From the NCBI GenBank assembly GCA_964403935.1, contig CAYOIB010000055.1, positions 1 through 17,810 on the forward strand: a stretch of 17,810 nucleotides of DNA, read 5' to 3'. Numbering within the stretch: position 1 is the stretch's first letter; each line of letters begins with the position of its first letter. A program made the position numbers and the translations under genes. Source of the stretch: SLLG01 sp964403935 (GTDB lineage Bacteria > Verrucomicrobiota > Verrucomicrobiia > Opitutales > Oceanipulchritudinaceae). The notes beneath the pieces were generated by a model. That model made no database searches. It saw nothing but the letters and a program-made list of their open reading frames with translations, and was not told the origin of the DNA. Shown here in pieces: positions 1 through 7,486 of the stretch.

Positions 1-1022
1 TCCAAGCCAAGAAGGTCATCAACGGGCGTGAAACGATGTTCTTCAACATCCTTCCCCTGAAGTACCAGTGGGCCTACGACCTCTACAAGACGATGAAGGC
101 CAATCACTGGGAGCCGGAGGACATTCCGATGCAGAAGGATGTGGAGCAGTGGCGGGATAACAGTGGGACGATCTCGGATATTGACCGCTGGATCATCAAG
201 ATGGCCATCGGCTATTTTAGCGCGGCGGAGGGGATTGTCGGCGACAACATCATCCACGTGACGCGCGAGGTTGTCACGGCCCCTGAACTCAAGTTGGCGC
301 TTGGGCGGCACGCGCATGAGGAGAACATTCACGCGGACAGCCTCGTCTACATGATCAGTTCACTCGGGCTGAACCCGCATGAATGCGAGGCCATGTTTGA
401 AGATATCCCGACCATCAAGGCGAAGAACAGCCTCGTGGTGAACAACAGCCGTGCGCTGCGCCGGGACATGGATCTCACGGACCTGCGCAACCAGCAGGAG
501 CTGGCCAAGAATATGTTCCTTTTTGGGCAGTGCATGGAAGGCACGCAGTTTTACGGGCTCTTTGGCATGGTCCTCAGCCTTTATCGACAGAACAAGTTCC
601 CCGGAATCGGGCAAATGTTCCGCTACACGCTGCGGGACGAGTCTAACCACATTGAGCTCTTCAAGCACCTGCTTCTGGAGCTGATCGAGGAAAACCCGGA
701 AATCTGGACGAGCGCTTTCCAACAGGAGATGACTGACTTGATGAAGGAAGCGGTGCGCCTCGAGAAAGCCTTCATCGTCGATTGCCTCCCCGTCAACGCA
801 CTCGGCCTGAGCGCGGTCGAGTTTTCCCAATACATCGACTACATTGCCGACCGGCGTCTGGAGAGCGTGGGGTTGAACCCGCTCAATCCAGGCGTTCAGA
901 ACCCGCTTCCCTGGCTTGCCGAGCTCATGGATATTCGAAAAGAACAGAATTTCTTCGAGGGCACGGTGACGGAGTATCAGAAAGCTGGTGCCCTTGGCAC
1001 GGTGGACGACGACGACCTCTGA
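1..1022 (+). CDS. nrdB: Ribonucleotide reductase beta subunit, subclass Ic-like (5' partial)
   Basis: This is the radical-generating small subunit of class I RNR, which works in the cytoplasm with NrdA to reduce ribonucleotides. The frame is open from base 3 and enters from outside the window, so the true start and perhaps 20-30 residues are missing; the ATG at 36 is internal. Numbering from that Met, all six metal ligands are present: Glu65 (AAEGIVG), Glu96 and His99 (HEENIH), Glu168 (CMEGTQF), Glu202 and His205 (RDESNH). The first ligand is Glu where E. coli has Asp, as in Chlamydia. The radical-tyrosine position is Leu103 (CTC, 342-344). Trp25, Tyr197 and the C-terminal Tyr314 match residues used for radical transfer or activation in the chlamydial protein. 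The C-terminus DDDDL looks like the NrdA-docking tail. It lies 97 bp upstream of nrdA. The family call is firm; a Mn/Fe cofactor is inferred from the family. Confidence 0.95.
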   Translation, partial: QAKKVINGRETMFFNILPLKYQWAYDLYKTMKANHWEPEDIPMQKDVEQWRDNSGTISDIDRWIIKMAIGYFSAAEGIVGDNIIHVTREVVTAPELKLALGRHAHEENIHADSLVYMISSLGLNPHECEAMFEDIPTIKAKNSLVVNNSRALRRDMDLTDLRNQQELAKNMFLFGQCMEGTQFYGLFGMVLSLYRQNKFPGIGQMFRYTLRDESNHIELFKHLLLELIEENPEIWTSAFQQEMTDLMKEAVRLEKAFIVDCLPVNALGLSAVEFSQYIDYIADRRLESVGLNPLNPGVQNPLPWLAELMDIRKEQNFFEGTVTEYQKAGALGTVDDDDL

Positions 1023-1119
1023 TTCAGCTCAGCGCTTTCGACGACGCCCTGCCGCCTCGTCCGTTTTTGCCCGAAACGACACCTCCGCCCCGTACCCAAC
1101 CCTCGACTGCACGAACACC

Positions 1120-4100
1120 ATGCTCAGACACTCTGCCTACGAAGAAGACCTCGCGCTCAAACGTTACGCTTACGCGCCCGCCGACACCAAACCCCGCTTT
1201 AACTGGAGGGAAGTCGTTGGCGAAGACCCCCGGTTTTCGCCCGACGGAATATCCGAATCGATCAAGGTCAAGATCGACGACACCGTCTGCGATTTCGACC
1301 TTGGGGAAATCGCCGAGACCGTTGGAAACGCCCTCGCCAATCTTCTGTTGTCCCGCGATGAAGAGGCGAACACGATCTACTCGGACAAGAACCAGGAGTT
1401 TGTCGGTGTGGTCGCCCGGGCCGTGGCAAACCGTCTCGCGACGCTCGCGCAGGAAGGCAAGGCGCTCACGCTGAACGAGCGCGAAGTCTATATTCTGATC
1501 GAGAAGACGCTTATTGAAAACAATGCGCCCGATGTGGCGAAGAGTCTCTTGATGCTCCGTAATGCGGGCAAGGAGCCCGGGCAGCTTCCTTTGAGCGTTC
1601 GTGTGCTTCGCCGCAACAGCAAGGAAGTGCCGTGGGACGCGGGCAAAGTGGAAGTGGCCATCCGGAAAGCGTTTCTCAACCTGGGCTTTGATTCTGAACC
1701 GGCCGTCGCGGTGGCTTTGGCCGTGGTTGACCGAGTGCGGGCGCTGAGTGTCACGCGCATCCACATCGAGGAAATCCAGGATATTGTGCAGGAAGAGCTG
1801 ATGCGGCTCGGTCATTTCAAGGTCGCGGAGGCCTACATCCTTTACCGTGCACATCGCCGTGCGCTCCGCGAGACAGAGACTCAGGCGACCCCGTCCGACG
1901 ACGCCCGGCAGGAGAGCATGATCCTGATCACGATGCCGGACGGTTCCAACATCTTCTGGGATGGGGCCGACCTTAAGCAGCGGATCGACTATGCCATGAT
2001 CGGGCTGGACCTGTGCCTCACGCGGGAGCAGATCGAGACGGAATTACGGCGTTCCGTCTATCCCGAGATGAAGCTGGGAGATCTCCAGCGCACCATCATT
2101 CTCAATGCTAAAAGCCTGACCGAGCGCGATGCCGACTTCGCGAAATTCGCCGGACGCATTCTCCTCACATTCATCTACGAAGAAGTGTTGGATTGGTCGA
2201 TCACCCAACATGGCATTGGCCGGTTGAAGGAGTTTCATCAGAAAGCTTTCCGGCGCTACATCCGGCACGCCGTCAGCATTGAGCGCCTTATTCCTGCCAT
2301 TGCTGAGAAATACGATCTCGAGAGCCTCTCAGAAGCACTCGATCCGGGTGCCGATATGGATTTTGACTTCCATGGCATCCAGACGCTTTACGATCGATAT
2401 CTTCTTATTGACAAGACGCAGCGTGACCCGCGACGCATCGAGACGCCCCAATTCTTTTGGATGCGTGTCTCCATGGGACTCTTCCTGCGTGAAGAGTTGA
2501 AGGCAGAAGAGTGGGTGATCCGGCTCTACAACCTCTACAAGAGCCGTCGGTTCTGCTCCAGCACCCCGACACTTTTCAACAGTGGCACGCCGCACAGCCA
2601 GCTTTCATCCTGCTATCTCTATAAGGTCGATGACTCGATTGAGAGCATCATGATTCGGGGCGTCGCGGAGAACGCATTCCTCTCGAAGTGGGCAGGGGGT
2701 TTGGGCGGGTCCTGGACATCCGTCCGCGGGACAGGTTCTTACATTCAGGGGACCAACGGCGAAAGCCAGGGGGTGATCCCGTTCCTCAAGATGCACAACG
2801 ACCAGCTCGTTGCGGTCAACCAGGGAGGGAAGCGCCGGGGCTCGGGTTGCGCGTATCTGGAAAGCTGGCACAACGACATTTTCGACTTCCTCGAACTGCG
2901 CCGGAACGTGGGCGACGATCGCCGTCGGACCCACGACATGAATACGGCCAACTGGATCCCTGACCTGTTCATGAAGCGACTTGCCCGTCGGACGGAACCG
3001 GGTGCCAACAAGCACTGGACGCTCTTTCGATCCAACGAAGTTTCTGATCTCCACGAGCTTTATGGTGCCGCTTTCGAGGCCCGCTATGAGCATTACGAGG
3101 CTCTGGCGGCAGAAGGAAAGATCTGGAGCCGTCAGGTTGAAGTGGTGGAGTTATGGAAGCAGATGCTCCGAATGCTTTTTGAGACAGGGCACCCGTGGAT
3201 CACCTTCAAGGATCCCTGCAACATCCGGAGCCCGCAGGACCATGTTGGGGTCATCCACAGTTCCAATCTGTGCACGGAAATCACGCTCAACACAGGGCCT
3301 GATGAGACGGCGGTTTGTAATCTGGGATCGGTCGTTCTCGAGAACCACCTGAAGGAGGATGGGACGCTCGATACCGCCAAGCTGCGTGAAACCATTCACA
3401 CGGCCGTGCGTGCGCTCGATAACGTCATCGACATCAATTTCTATCCGACCGAGGCCGCGAAGACTGCAAATATGCGCCACCGCCCGATCGGTCTCGGGGT
3501 CATGGGCCTGCAAAACGCGCTCCTCAAGCAAGGCTATGCTTTTGGGAGTGAGGAAGCAGTCGAATTCAACGACACCTTCATGGAAGCGATTGCTTATTAC
3601 GCCTATGAGGCGTCGAGTGATCTCGCAGCGGAACGCGGCACCTACCAGACCTATGAGGGGTCGAAGTGGTCGCGTGGCCTCCTGCCGCAGGACACGCTGG
3701 CCCTGCTTGAGAAGGAGCGCGGTTGCCCGATTGAGGTTCCCCGCGGGGGCCAGATGGATTGGCAGACGGTGCGCGACAAGATTGCCCGCCAAGGCATGCG
3801 TAATTCCAACGTCATCGCGATCGCACCGACCGCGACGATCTCGAATATCATGAATTCGAGTCCGTGTATCGAGCCGACCTACAAGAACCTCTATGCCAAG
3901 AGCAACCTCGGGGGCGACTTTGTCATCCTGAACTCGTACCTTGTGAAGGAGCTCAAGCGCCGGAATCTGTGGGACGATGATATGCGGGACCAACTCAAGT
4001 ATTTCGAGGGCGATCTATCGAAAATCGATCGGGTTCCGGATGACATCTGCGAGCGTTATAAGACCGCATTTGAAATCGATTATATGTGGATCATCCGCGC

Positions 4101-4377
4101 CGCCGCACGGCGGCAGAAATGGATCGACCAGAGTCAGTCCGTCAACCTCTGGCTGGCATCGCCCGACCTGAAGGCGCTGTCGCATATGTACCGCGCCGCC
4201 TGGGAACAGGGTCTCAAGACGACCTATTACCTGCGGACCATGGGTGCGTCGAATATCGAGAAGGCGACGGTCAGTATGAAGAGCGACACCCCGAAGCGTG
4301 GGCCGACCGAAGCTGAGAAGATGGCCTGTTCACTGGAAGCCAGAATGCAGGGTGAAGAGTGCGAGGCTTGTCAGTAG
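1120..4377 (+). CDS. nrdA: Ribonucleotide reductase alpha subunit, class I
   Basis: This is the catalytic large subunit that partners the upstream NrdB (1085 aa). Domains in order: a degenerate ATP-cone-like region (about 47-148), a canonical ATP-cone (about 158-246, starting VRVLRRNSKEVPW and ending AYILYR), the RNR N-terminal domain (from about 269), then the barrel. Visible catalytic residues are Cys498 (QLSSCYL), Asn716-Cys718-Glu720 (SSNLCTEI), Cys733 (AVCNLGS), the radical-transfer pair Tyr1036-Tyr1037 (TTYYLRT) and the C-terminal redox pair Cys1081/Cys1084 (ECEACQ). Segments such as SKWAGG and NQGGKRRG resemble chlamydial NrdA closely. The same frame is open back to an ATG at 988, but that start would overlap nrdB and add 44 non-conserved residues, so I chose 1120. 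No Shine-Dalgarno sequence precedes it. Transcription probably ends at the terminator at 4427-4462. Confidence 0.96.
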   Translation: MLRHSAYEEDLALKRYAYAPADTKPRFNWREVVGEDPRFSPDGISESIKVKIDDTVCDFDLGEIAETVGNALANLLLSRDEEANTIYSDKNQEFVGVVARAVANRLATLAQEGKALTLNEREVYILIEKTLIENNAPDVAKSLLMLRNAGKEPGQLPLSVRVLRRNSKEVPWDAGKVEVAIRKAFLNLGFDSEPAVAVALAVVDRVRALSVTRIHIEEIQDIVQEELMRLGHFKVAEAYILYRAHRRALRETETQATPSDDARQESMILITMPDGSNIFWDGADLKQRIDYAMIGLDLCLTREQIETELRRSVYPEMKLGDLQRTIILNAKSLTERDADFAKFAGRILLTFIYEEVLDWSITQHGIGRLKEFHQKAFRRYIRHAVSIERLIPAIAEKYDLESLSEALDPGADMDFDFHGIQTLYDRYLLIDKTQRDPRRIETPQFFWMRVSMGLFLREELKAEEWVIRLYNLYKSRRFCSSTPTLFNSGTPHSQLSSCYLYKVDDSIESIMIRGVAENAFLSKWAGGLGGSWTSVRGTGSYIQGTNGESQGVIPFLKMHNDQLVAVNQGGKRRGSGCAYLESWHNDIFDFLELRRNVGDDRRRTHDMNTANWIPDLFMKRLARRTEPGANKHWTLFRSNEVSDLHELYGAAFEARYEHYEALAAEGKIWSRQVEVVELWKQMLRMLFETGHPWITFKDPCNIRSPQDHVGVIHSSNLCTEITLNTGPDETAVCNLGSVVLENHLKEDGTLDTAKLRETIHTAVRALDNVIDINFYPTEAAKTANMRHRPIGLGVMGLQNALLKQGYAFGSEEAVEFNDTFMEAIAYYAYEASSDLAAERGTYQTYEGSKWSRGLLPQDTLALLEKERGCPIEVPRGGQMDWQTVRDKIARQGMRNSNVIAIAPTATISNIMNSSPCIEPTYKNLYAKSNLGGDFVILNSYLVKELKRRNLWDDDMRDQLKYFEGDLSKIDRVPDDICERYKTAFEIDYMWIIRAAARRQKWIDQSQSVNLWLASPDLKALSHMYRAAWEQGLKTTYYLRTMGASNIEKATVSMKSDTPKRGPTEAEKMACSLEARMQGEECEACQ

Positions 4378-4426
4378 CCGAAAGAGCAGACCCTTTCCCA
4401 GTGCAGCAGCAAACTGCATGCTTACC

Positions 4427-4462
4427 AACGCGCTCCGGGCATTCCGGAGCGCGTTTCTGTTT
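4427..4462 (+). terminator. Intrinsic terminator after nrdA
   Basis: A perfect 12-bp inverted repeat (AACGCGCTCCGG, loop GCATT, CCGGAGCGCGTT) is followed by TCTGTTT. It starts 50 bp after the nrdA stop and lies before the convergent membrane-protein gene. The opposite side lacks a matching T-tract, so it probably acts only on the nrdBA transcript. Confidence 0.88.
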
Positions 4463-4473
4463 ACAAGCCTGCC

Positions 4474-4974
4474 TCAAGCGATCAGAGGCGGGCGCTTGGC
4501 GCGTCGCCGCAGCCAGTTCAAGTGTTTCAGGACAGACGGGCGGGCGATCAGCCAATGCTCGAAGCGACGCTTTCCGGGAAAATCGATGAGCATGATGCCG
4601 ACGATCAGGGTGATCAACCCCTGCCCGGGAGTGAGCAGCATAATCAAGCCCACGCCAAGGAACAGGATGCCAAGCATGTTCTTCAGAAGGATAAGGATCC
4701 ATCGGGAGGCCGAATCGAAGGTTGGCGCGAAAAGCCTGCGCGGGCGTTCCTTCGAAAAATAGTCCGGAGGGAGGCGAATAATGATCAAAGGGACGATGAT
4801 CAGGCTGCCGATGAACATGGCCAAAGAGATGGCGGCAAGGACACCGATTTCGACCTGATGTGCCTCCATCCAGCCGATCCCAAACATCGGGTGGGCGGGG
4901 GCGGAAAGGATGAAATTGTTTCGAAGGGTCTCCAGGGTGTTGGTCAGAGAATGGGGGAAGAGAGCTGCCGGCAT
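4474..4974 (-). CDS. Small membrane protein, PGPGW family-like
   Basis: This is a 166-aa protein of unknown function, probably in the cytoplasmic membrane. Hydrophobic segments lie at about 43-67, 92-113 and 118-131. The stretch LLTPGQGLITLIVG followed by DFPGKRRFE resembles the motif of the putative transmembrane PGPGW family, with TPGQG in place of the name-giving residues. The C-terminal third is strongly basic (WLRRRAKR), consistent with a cytoplasmic tail. The start is uncertain: the ATG at 4974 gives a non-hydrophobic 40-residue leader, and internal Met codons at 4887 and 4869 are alternatives; none has a clear ribosome binding site. It converges on nrdA across a terminator and diverges from trpB. 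The family assignment is from motif memory and is moderate. Confidence 0.75.
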   Translation of the reverse strand: MPAALFPHSLTNTLETLRNNFILSAPAHPMFGIGWMEAHQVEIGVLAAISLAMFIGSLIIVPLIIIRLPPDYFSKERPRRLFAPTFDSASRWILILLKNMLGILFLGVGLIMLLTPGQGLITLIVGIMLIDFPGKRRFEHWLIARPSVLKHLNWLRRRAKRPPLIA

Positions 4975-5222
4975 GTCTTTCAGAACGTCATTGGCGATGG
5001 CGGATCCGTCAACCAGCCTCAGAGGGTTGGTCTGAAAGCAGCGCTTGTGGAGGCATTGGCTCGGCGGGCGGTGCCTCCTCGGCAGGTCTACCTACTTTGG
5101 GTTTGCGGCGCTCCCTCAGGAGCGGCACGTTTTCCAGGAATCGAGGGAGTCCGCCGGTGCCACTGGCGGCGGGGCGAATCGGGTGATTCAGCCTCTGCCC
5201 CCCGAACTTACGATCTGATACC

Positions 5223-6604
5223 ATGAAAGCCGAGACCCTTATTGATCCCACAACGCTTCCCGATGCTTCCGGGCACTTCGGTCCCTATGGGGGTCGCTAT
5301 GTGCCGGAAACGTTGATGACGACGCTCCTCGATCTGGAGGAAGCTTACAAGGTTGCTCGGGCCGATCCTGAATACAATCAGCAGGTCGAGTGGTTTCTCA
5401 AGCACTACGCGGGGCGCCCGACAGAGCTCTATTTCGCCGAGCAGTTGACGGAGCGTCTTGGCGGAGCGCGGATTTATCTGAAGCGGGAAGACCTCCTTCA
5501 CACTGGGGCCCATAAGATCAACAACGTCATTGGGCAGATCCTTTTGGCGAAGCGACTGGGCAAGACCCGGATCATCGCGGAAACAGGTGCGGGCCAGCAT
5601 GGCGTGGCCACGGCGACCGCTTGTGCAAAGTTCGGCTTGGAATGTGTCATTTATATGGGTGCGGTGGATATGGAGCGCCAGGCCCTCAATGTCTTCCGGA
5701 TGCGGTTGTGCGGCGCGGAGGTGCGCGCGGTCGAATCGGGCCAGAGGACGCTGAAGGATGCCGTGAATGAAGCCATGCGAGACTGGGTCGCTTCGTCGCG
5801 AACGACTCACTACATCCTGGGCTCGGCTCTGGGAGCGCATCCCTTCCCAATGATGGTGCGGGATTTTCATCGGGTGATTGGGCGTGAATCACGCAGCCAG
5901 ATTCTGGCCCTTGAGGGCCGCTTGCCGGATGAGATGGTGGCCTGCGTGGGTGGGGGCAGCAATGCCATCGGCTTCTTCTTTGATTTTTTGGCGGATCCCG
6001 GTGTTCGCCTGGTCGGCATCGAAGCCGGAGGCCGGTCCCTGGAACGAGGGGAGCACGCAGCGCGCTTCGAGGGCGGTCGGGTCGGGGTGCTTCAGGGTTG
6101 TCGCACTTACATTTTGCAGAACCCCGATGGGCAGATCGAGCCGACGCACTCTATTTCGGCGGGTCTTGATTATGCCGCCATCGGGCCGGAGCATGCTTAT
6201 TACCGCGACTTGGGTCGGATCGAGTACCACAACGCCTCCGACAATGATGTTCGCTGCTCCTTCAAACTCCTCTGTGAGACCGAGGGAATTCTCCCGGCGC
6301 TGGAATCCACCCACGCCATCGCTTACGCCGCCCAACGTGCGCCGGAGATGGGGAGCGATCAGATCCTCTGCGTCAACCTGTCGGGTCGNNNNNNNNNNNN
6401 NNNNNNNNNNNNNNNNNNNNNNNNNNNNNNNNNNNNNNNNNNNNNNNNNNNNNNNNNNNNNNNNNNNNNNNNNNNNNNNNNNNNNNNNAACGTGCGCCGG
6501 AGATGGGGAGCGATCAGATCCTCTGCGTCAACCTGTCGGGTCGGGGTGACAAGGATGTGATGCAGATTGCCCGCATGATGGATGCTCCGGAGGCTGGCTC
6601 ATGA
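5223..6604 (+). CDS. trpB: Tryptophan synthase beta chain (interrupted by an assembly gap)
   Basis: This is the PLP enzyme that condenses indole with L-serine to make tryptophan, normally in an alpha2beta2 complex with TrpA; no trpA is in the window. The N-terminus HFGPYGGRYVPETL is diagnostic. The PLP lysine is Lys98 (HTGAHKINN), the catalytic Glu is Glu120 (AETGAGQHG), and the phosphate-binding loop GGGSNA is at 243-248. The ORF appears broken because 100 N (6389-6488) sit between two identical 55-bp copies. Removing one copy and the N run (155 nt) restores one frame of 408 aa, a normal TrpB length, ending GRGDKDVMQIARMMDAPEAGS with TGA at 6602-6604. That stop overlaps the yicC start (ATGA). 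No clear Shine-Dalgarno sequence precedes the ATG at 5223. The 248 bp upstream separate it from the divergent membrane-protein gene and presumably hold its promoter. Confidence 0.95.
6334..6543. repeat. Identical 55-bp copies flanking a 100-N scaffold gap
   Basis: Bases 6334-6388 and 6489-6543 are identical (55 bp, starting AACGTGCGCC and ending GTCGGGTCG). Exactly 100 N lie between them (6389-6488). They are the overlapping ends of two contigs that a scaffolder joined without merging, not a biological repeat: collapsing them yields an uninterrupted trpB. Confidence 0.95.
6589..6593 (+). promoter_or_regulatory. Shine-Dalgarno sequence for yicC inside trpB
   Basis: GGAGG lies within the last codons of trpB, seven bases before the yicC ATG at 6601. 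It is one of the few canonical ribosome binding sites in the window. With the ATGA overlap it supports both the yicC start and translational coupling. Confidence 0.75.
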
Positions 6605-7479
6605 ACTCGATGACTGGGTTCGGTCGCGGCACGGCTACAGCCGGAAATGTGGGATTGACCATTGAGTTCGCGGCGGTGAATCGCCGCAGCCTTGAAACAA
6701 GCTTCAGCCTTCCTCGGGAATGGCAGGTGCTGGAGCGTGATCTTGTCGAAGTCCTCCGCCAAGGCGTGCAGCGGGGAAAGGTTCACGCCAATGTCCAAGT
6801 GGATGCCGGGCAGGAAGGCCTGGGCTTTAATTGGGATCCATCCGCGCTTGATGCCACCCTCACCAAACTCGGCACACTGGCCCGTCGCGAAGGTGTTGCC
6901 TGGCCCCCGGAGGCAGATGCGCTCATCCGGTTGGTCAGTTTGCACAAGGTCGATTCAAACCTTCCGCCCCCGGAGGCGGTTCGGGATGCCTTGGTCAAAG
7001 CAGCCCGGGCGGCTTTGAAGGAGCTGAATGAGATGCGTGCCCGAGAAGGGGCTCATCTGGCTGAAGATCTCGAAGCGCGGTGCCTGCGTTTACGGTCTCT
7101 GCTTGAGGAGGCTGTGGCCATCATTCCGGAAACGGTAAACCGTTATCGGGATATTCTTCTTCAGAGGCTGAAATCCGCTGGCCTTGAGATTGACCTGGAT
7201 GACGAGCGTGTCCTCAAGGAAATTGCTCTCTTTGCCGATCGTTGTGACACAACGGAAGAAATGACGCGCCTTGAGAGTCACCTTCAACAATTCCAGGAAA
7301 CACTTCATCTACCGGGTGATCCCGCTGTCGGCCGAAAGCTCGAGTTTATCACGCAGGAGATCAATCGGGAATTCAATACCATCGGAGCGAAGGCTAACAA
7401 TGTGGACGTGAGTCGGTTGATCATTGAGGCCAAGAACGAGATCGAGCGAATCCGCGAGCAGGTTCAGAACGTCGAGTAG
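6601..7479 (+). CDS. yicC: YicC family endoribonuclease
   Basis: This 292-aa protein of the YicC/YloC family is thought to act as a cytoplasmic endoribonuclease in RNA turnover. The N-terminus MNSMTGFGRG is the family signature. The C-terminal domain (about 245-292) carries the conserved run RKLEFITQEINREFNT, then IGAKANNVDVS and a closing helix ending IREQVQNVE. The length is normal for the family. The start is well supported by GGAGG seven bases upstream and by the ATGA overlap with trpB, so the two are probably co-transcribed although no pathway link is known. It converges with the helicase gene, only 7 bp separating the two stop codons, with no terminator hairpin visible. Confidence 0.95.
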   Translation: MNSMTGFGRGTATAGNVGLTIEFAAVNRRSLETSFSLPREWQVLERDLVEVLRQGVQRGKVHANVQVDAGQEGLGFNWDPSALDATLTKLGTLARREGVAWPPEADALIRLVSLHKVDSNLPPPEAVRDALVKAARAALKELNEMRAREGAHLAEDLEARCLRLRSLLEEAVAIIPETVNRYRDILLQRLKSAGLEIDLDDERVLKEIALFADRCDTTEEMTRLESHLQQFQETLHLPGDPAVGRKLEFITQEINREFNTIGAKANNVDVSRLIIEAKNEIERIREQVQNVE

Positions 7480-7486
7480 CATAGTA

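Noticed and set aside
988..1119. Possible longer NrdA starting at ATG 988 inside nrdB
   Set aside because: The added 44 residues (Ser/Arg/Thr/Pro-rich) do not look like RNR sequence and the region lies partly over the conserved nrdB end; ATG 1120 is a better start.
5049..5078. GGAGGCA / TGCCTCC inverted repeat upstream of trpB as an attenuator or operator
   Set aside because: There is only a 7-bp stem with a 16-base loop, no leader peptide with Trp codons, and no T-tract; too weak to call a trp attenuator.
5009..5251. Minus-strand ORF of 71-80 aa, proline- and arginine-rich, upstream of the small membrane protein
   Set aside because: It overlaps the trpB start, shows no recognisable motif or ribosome binding site, and would leave no promoter space between divergent genes. 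It cannot be fully excluded as a small gene in an operon with 4474-4974.
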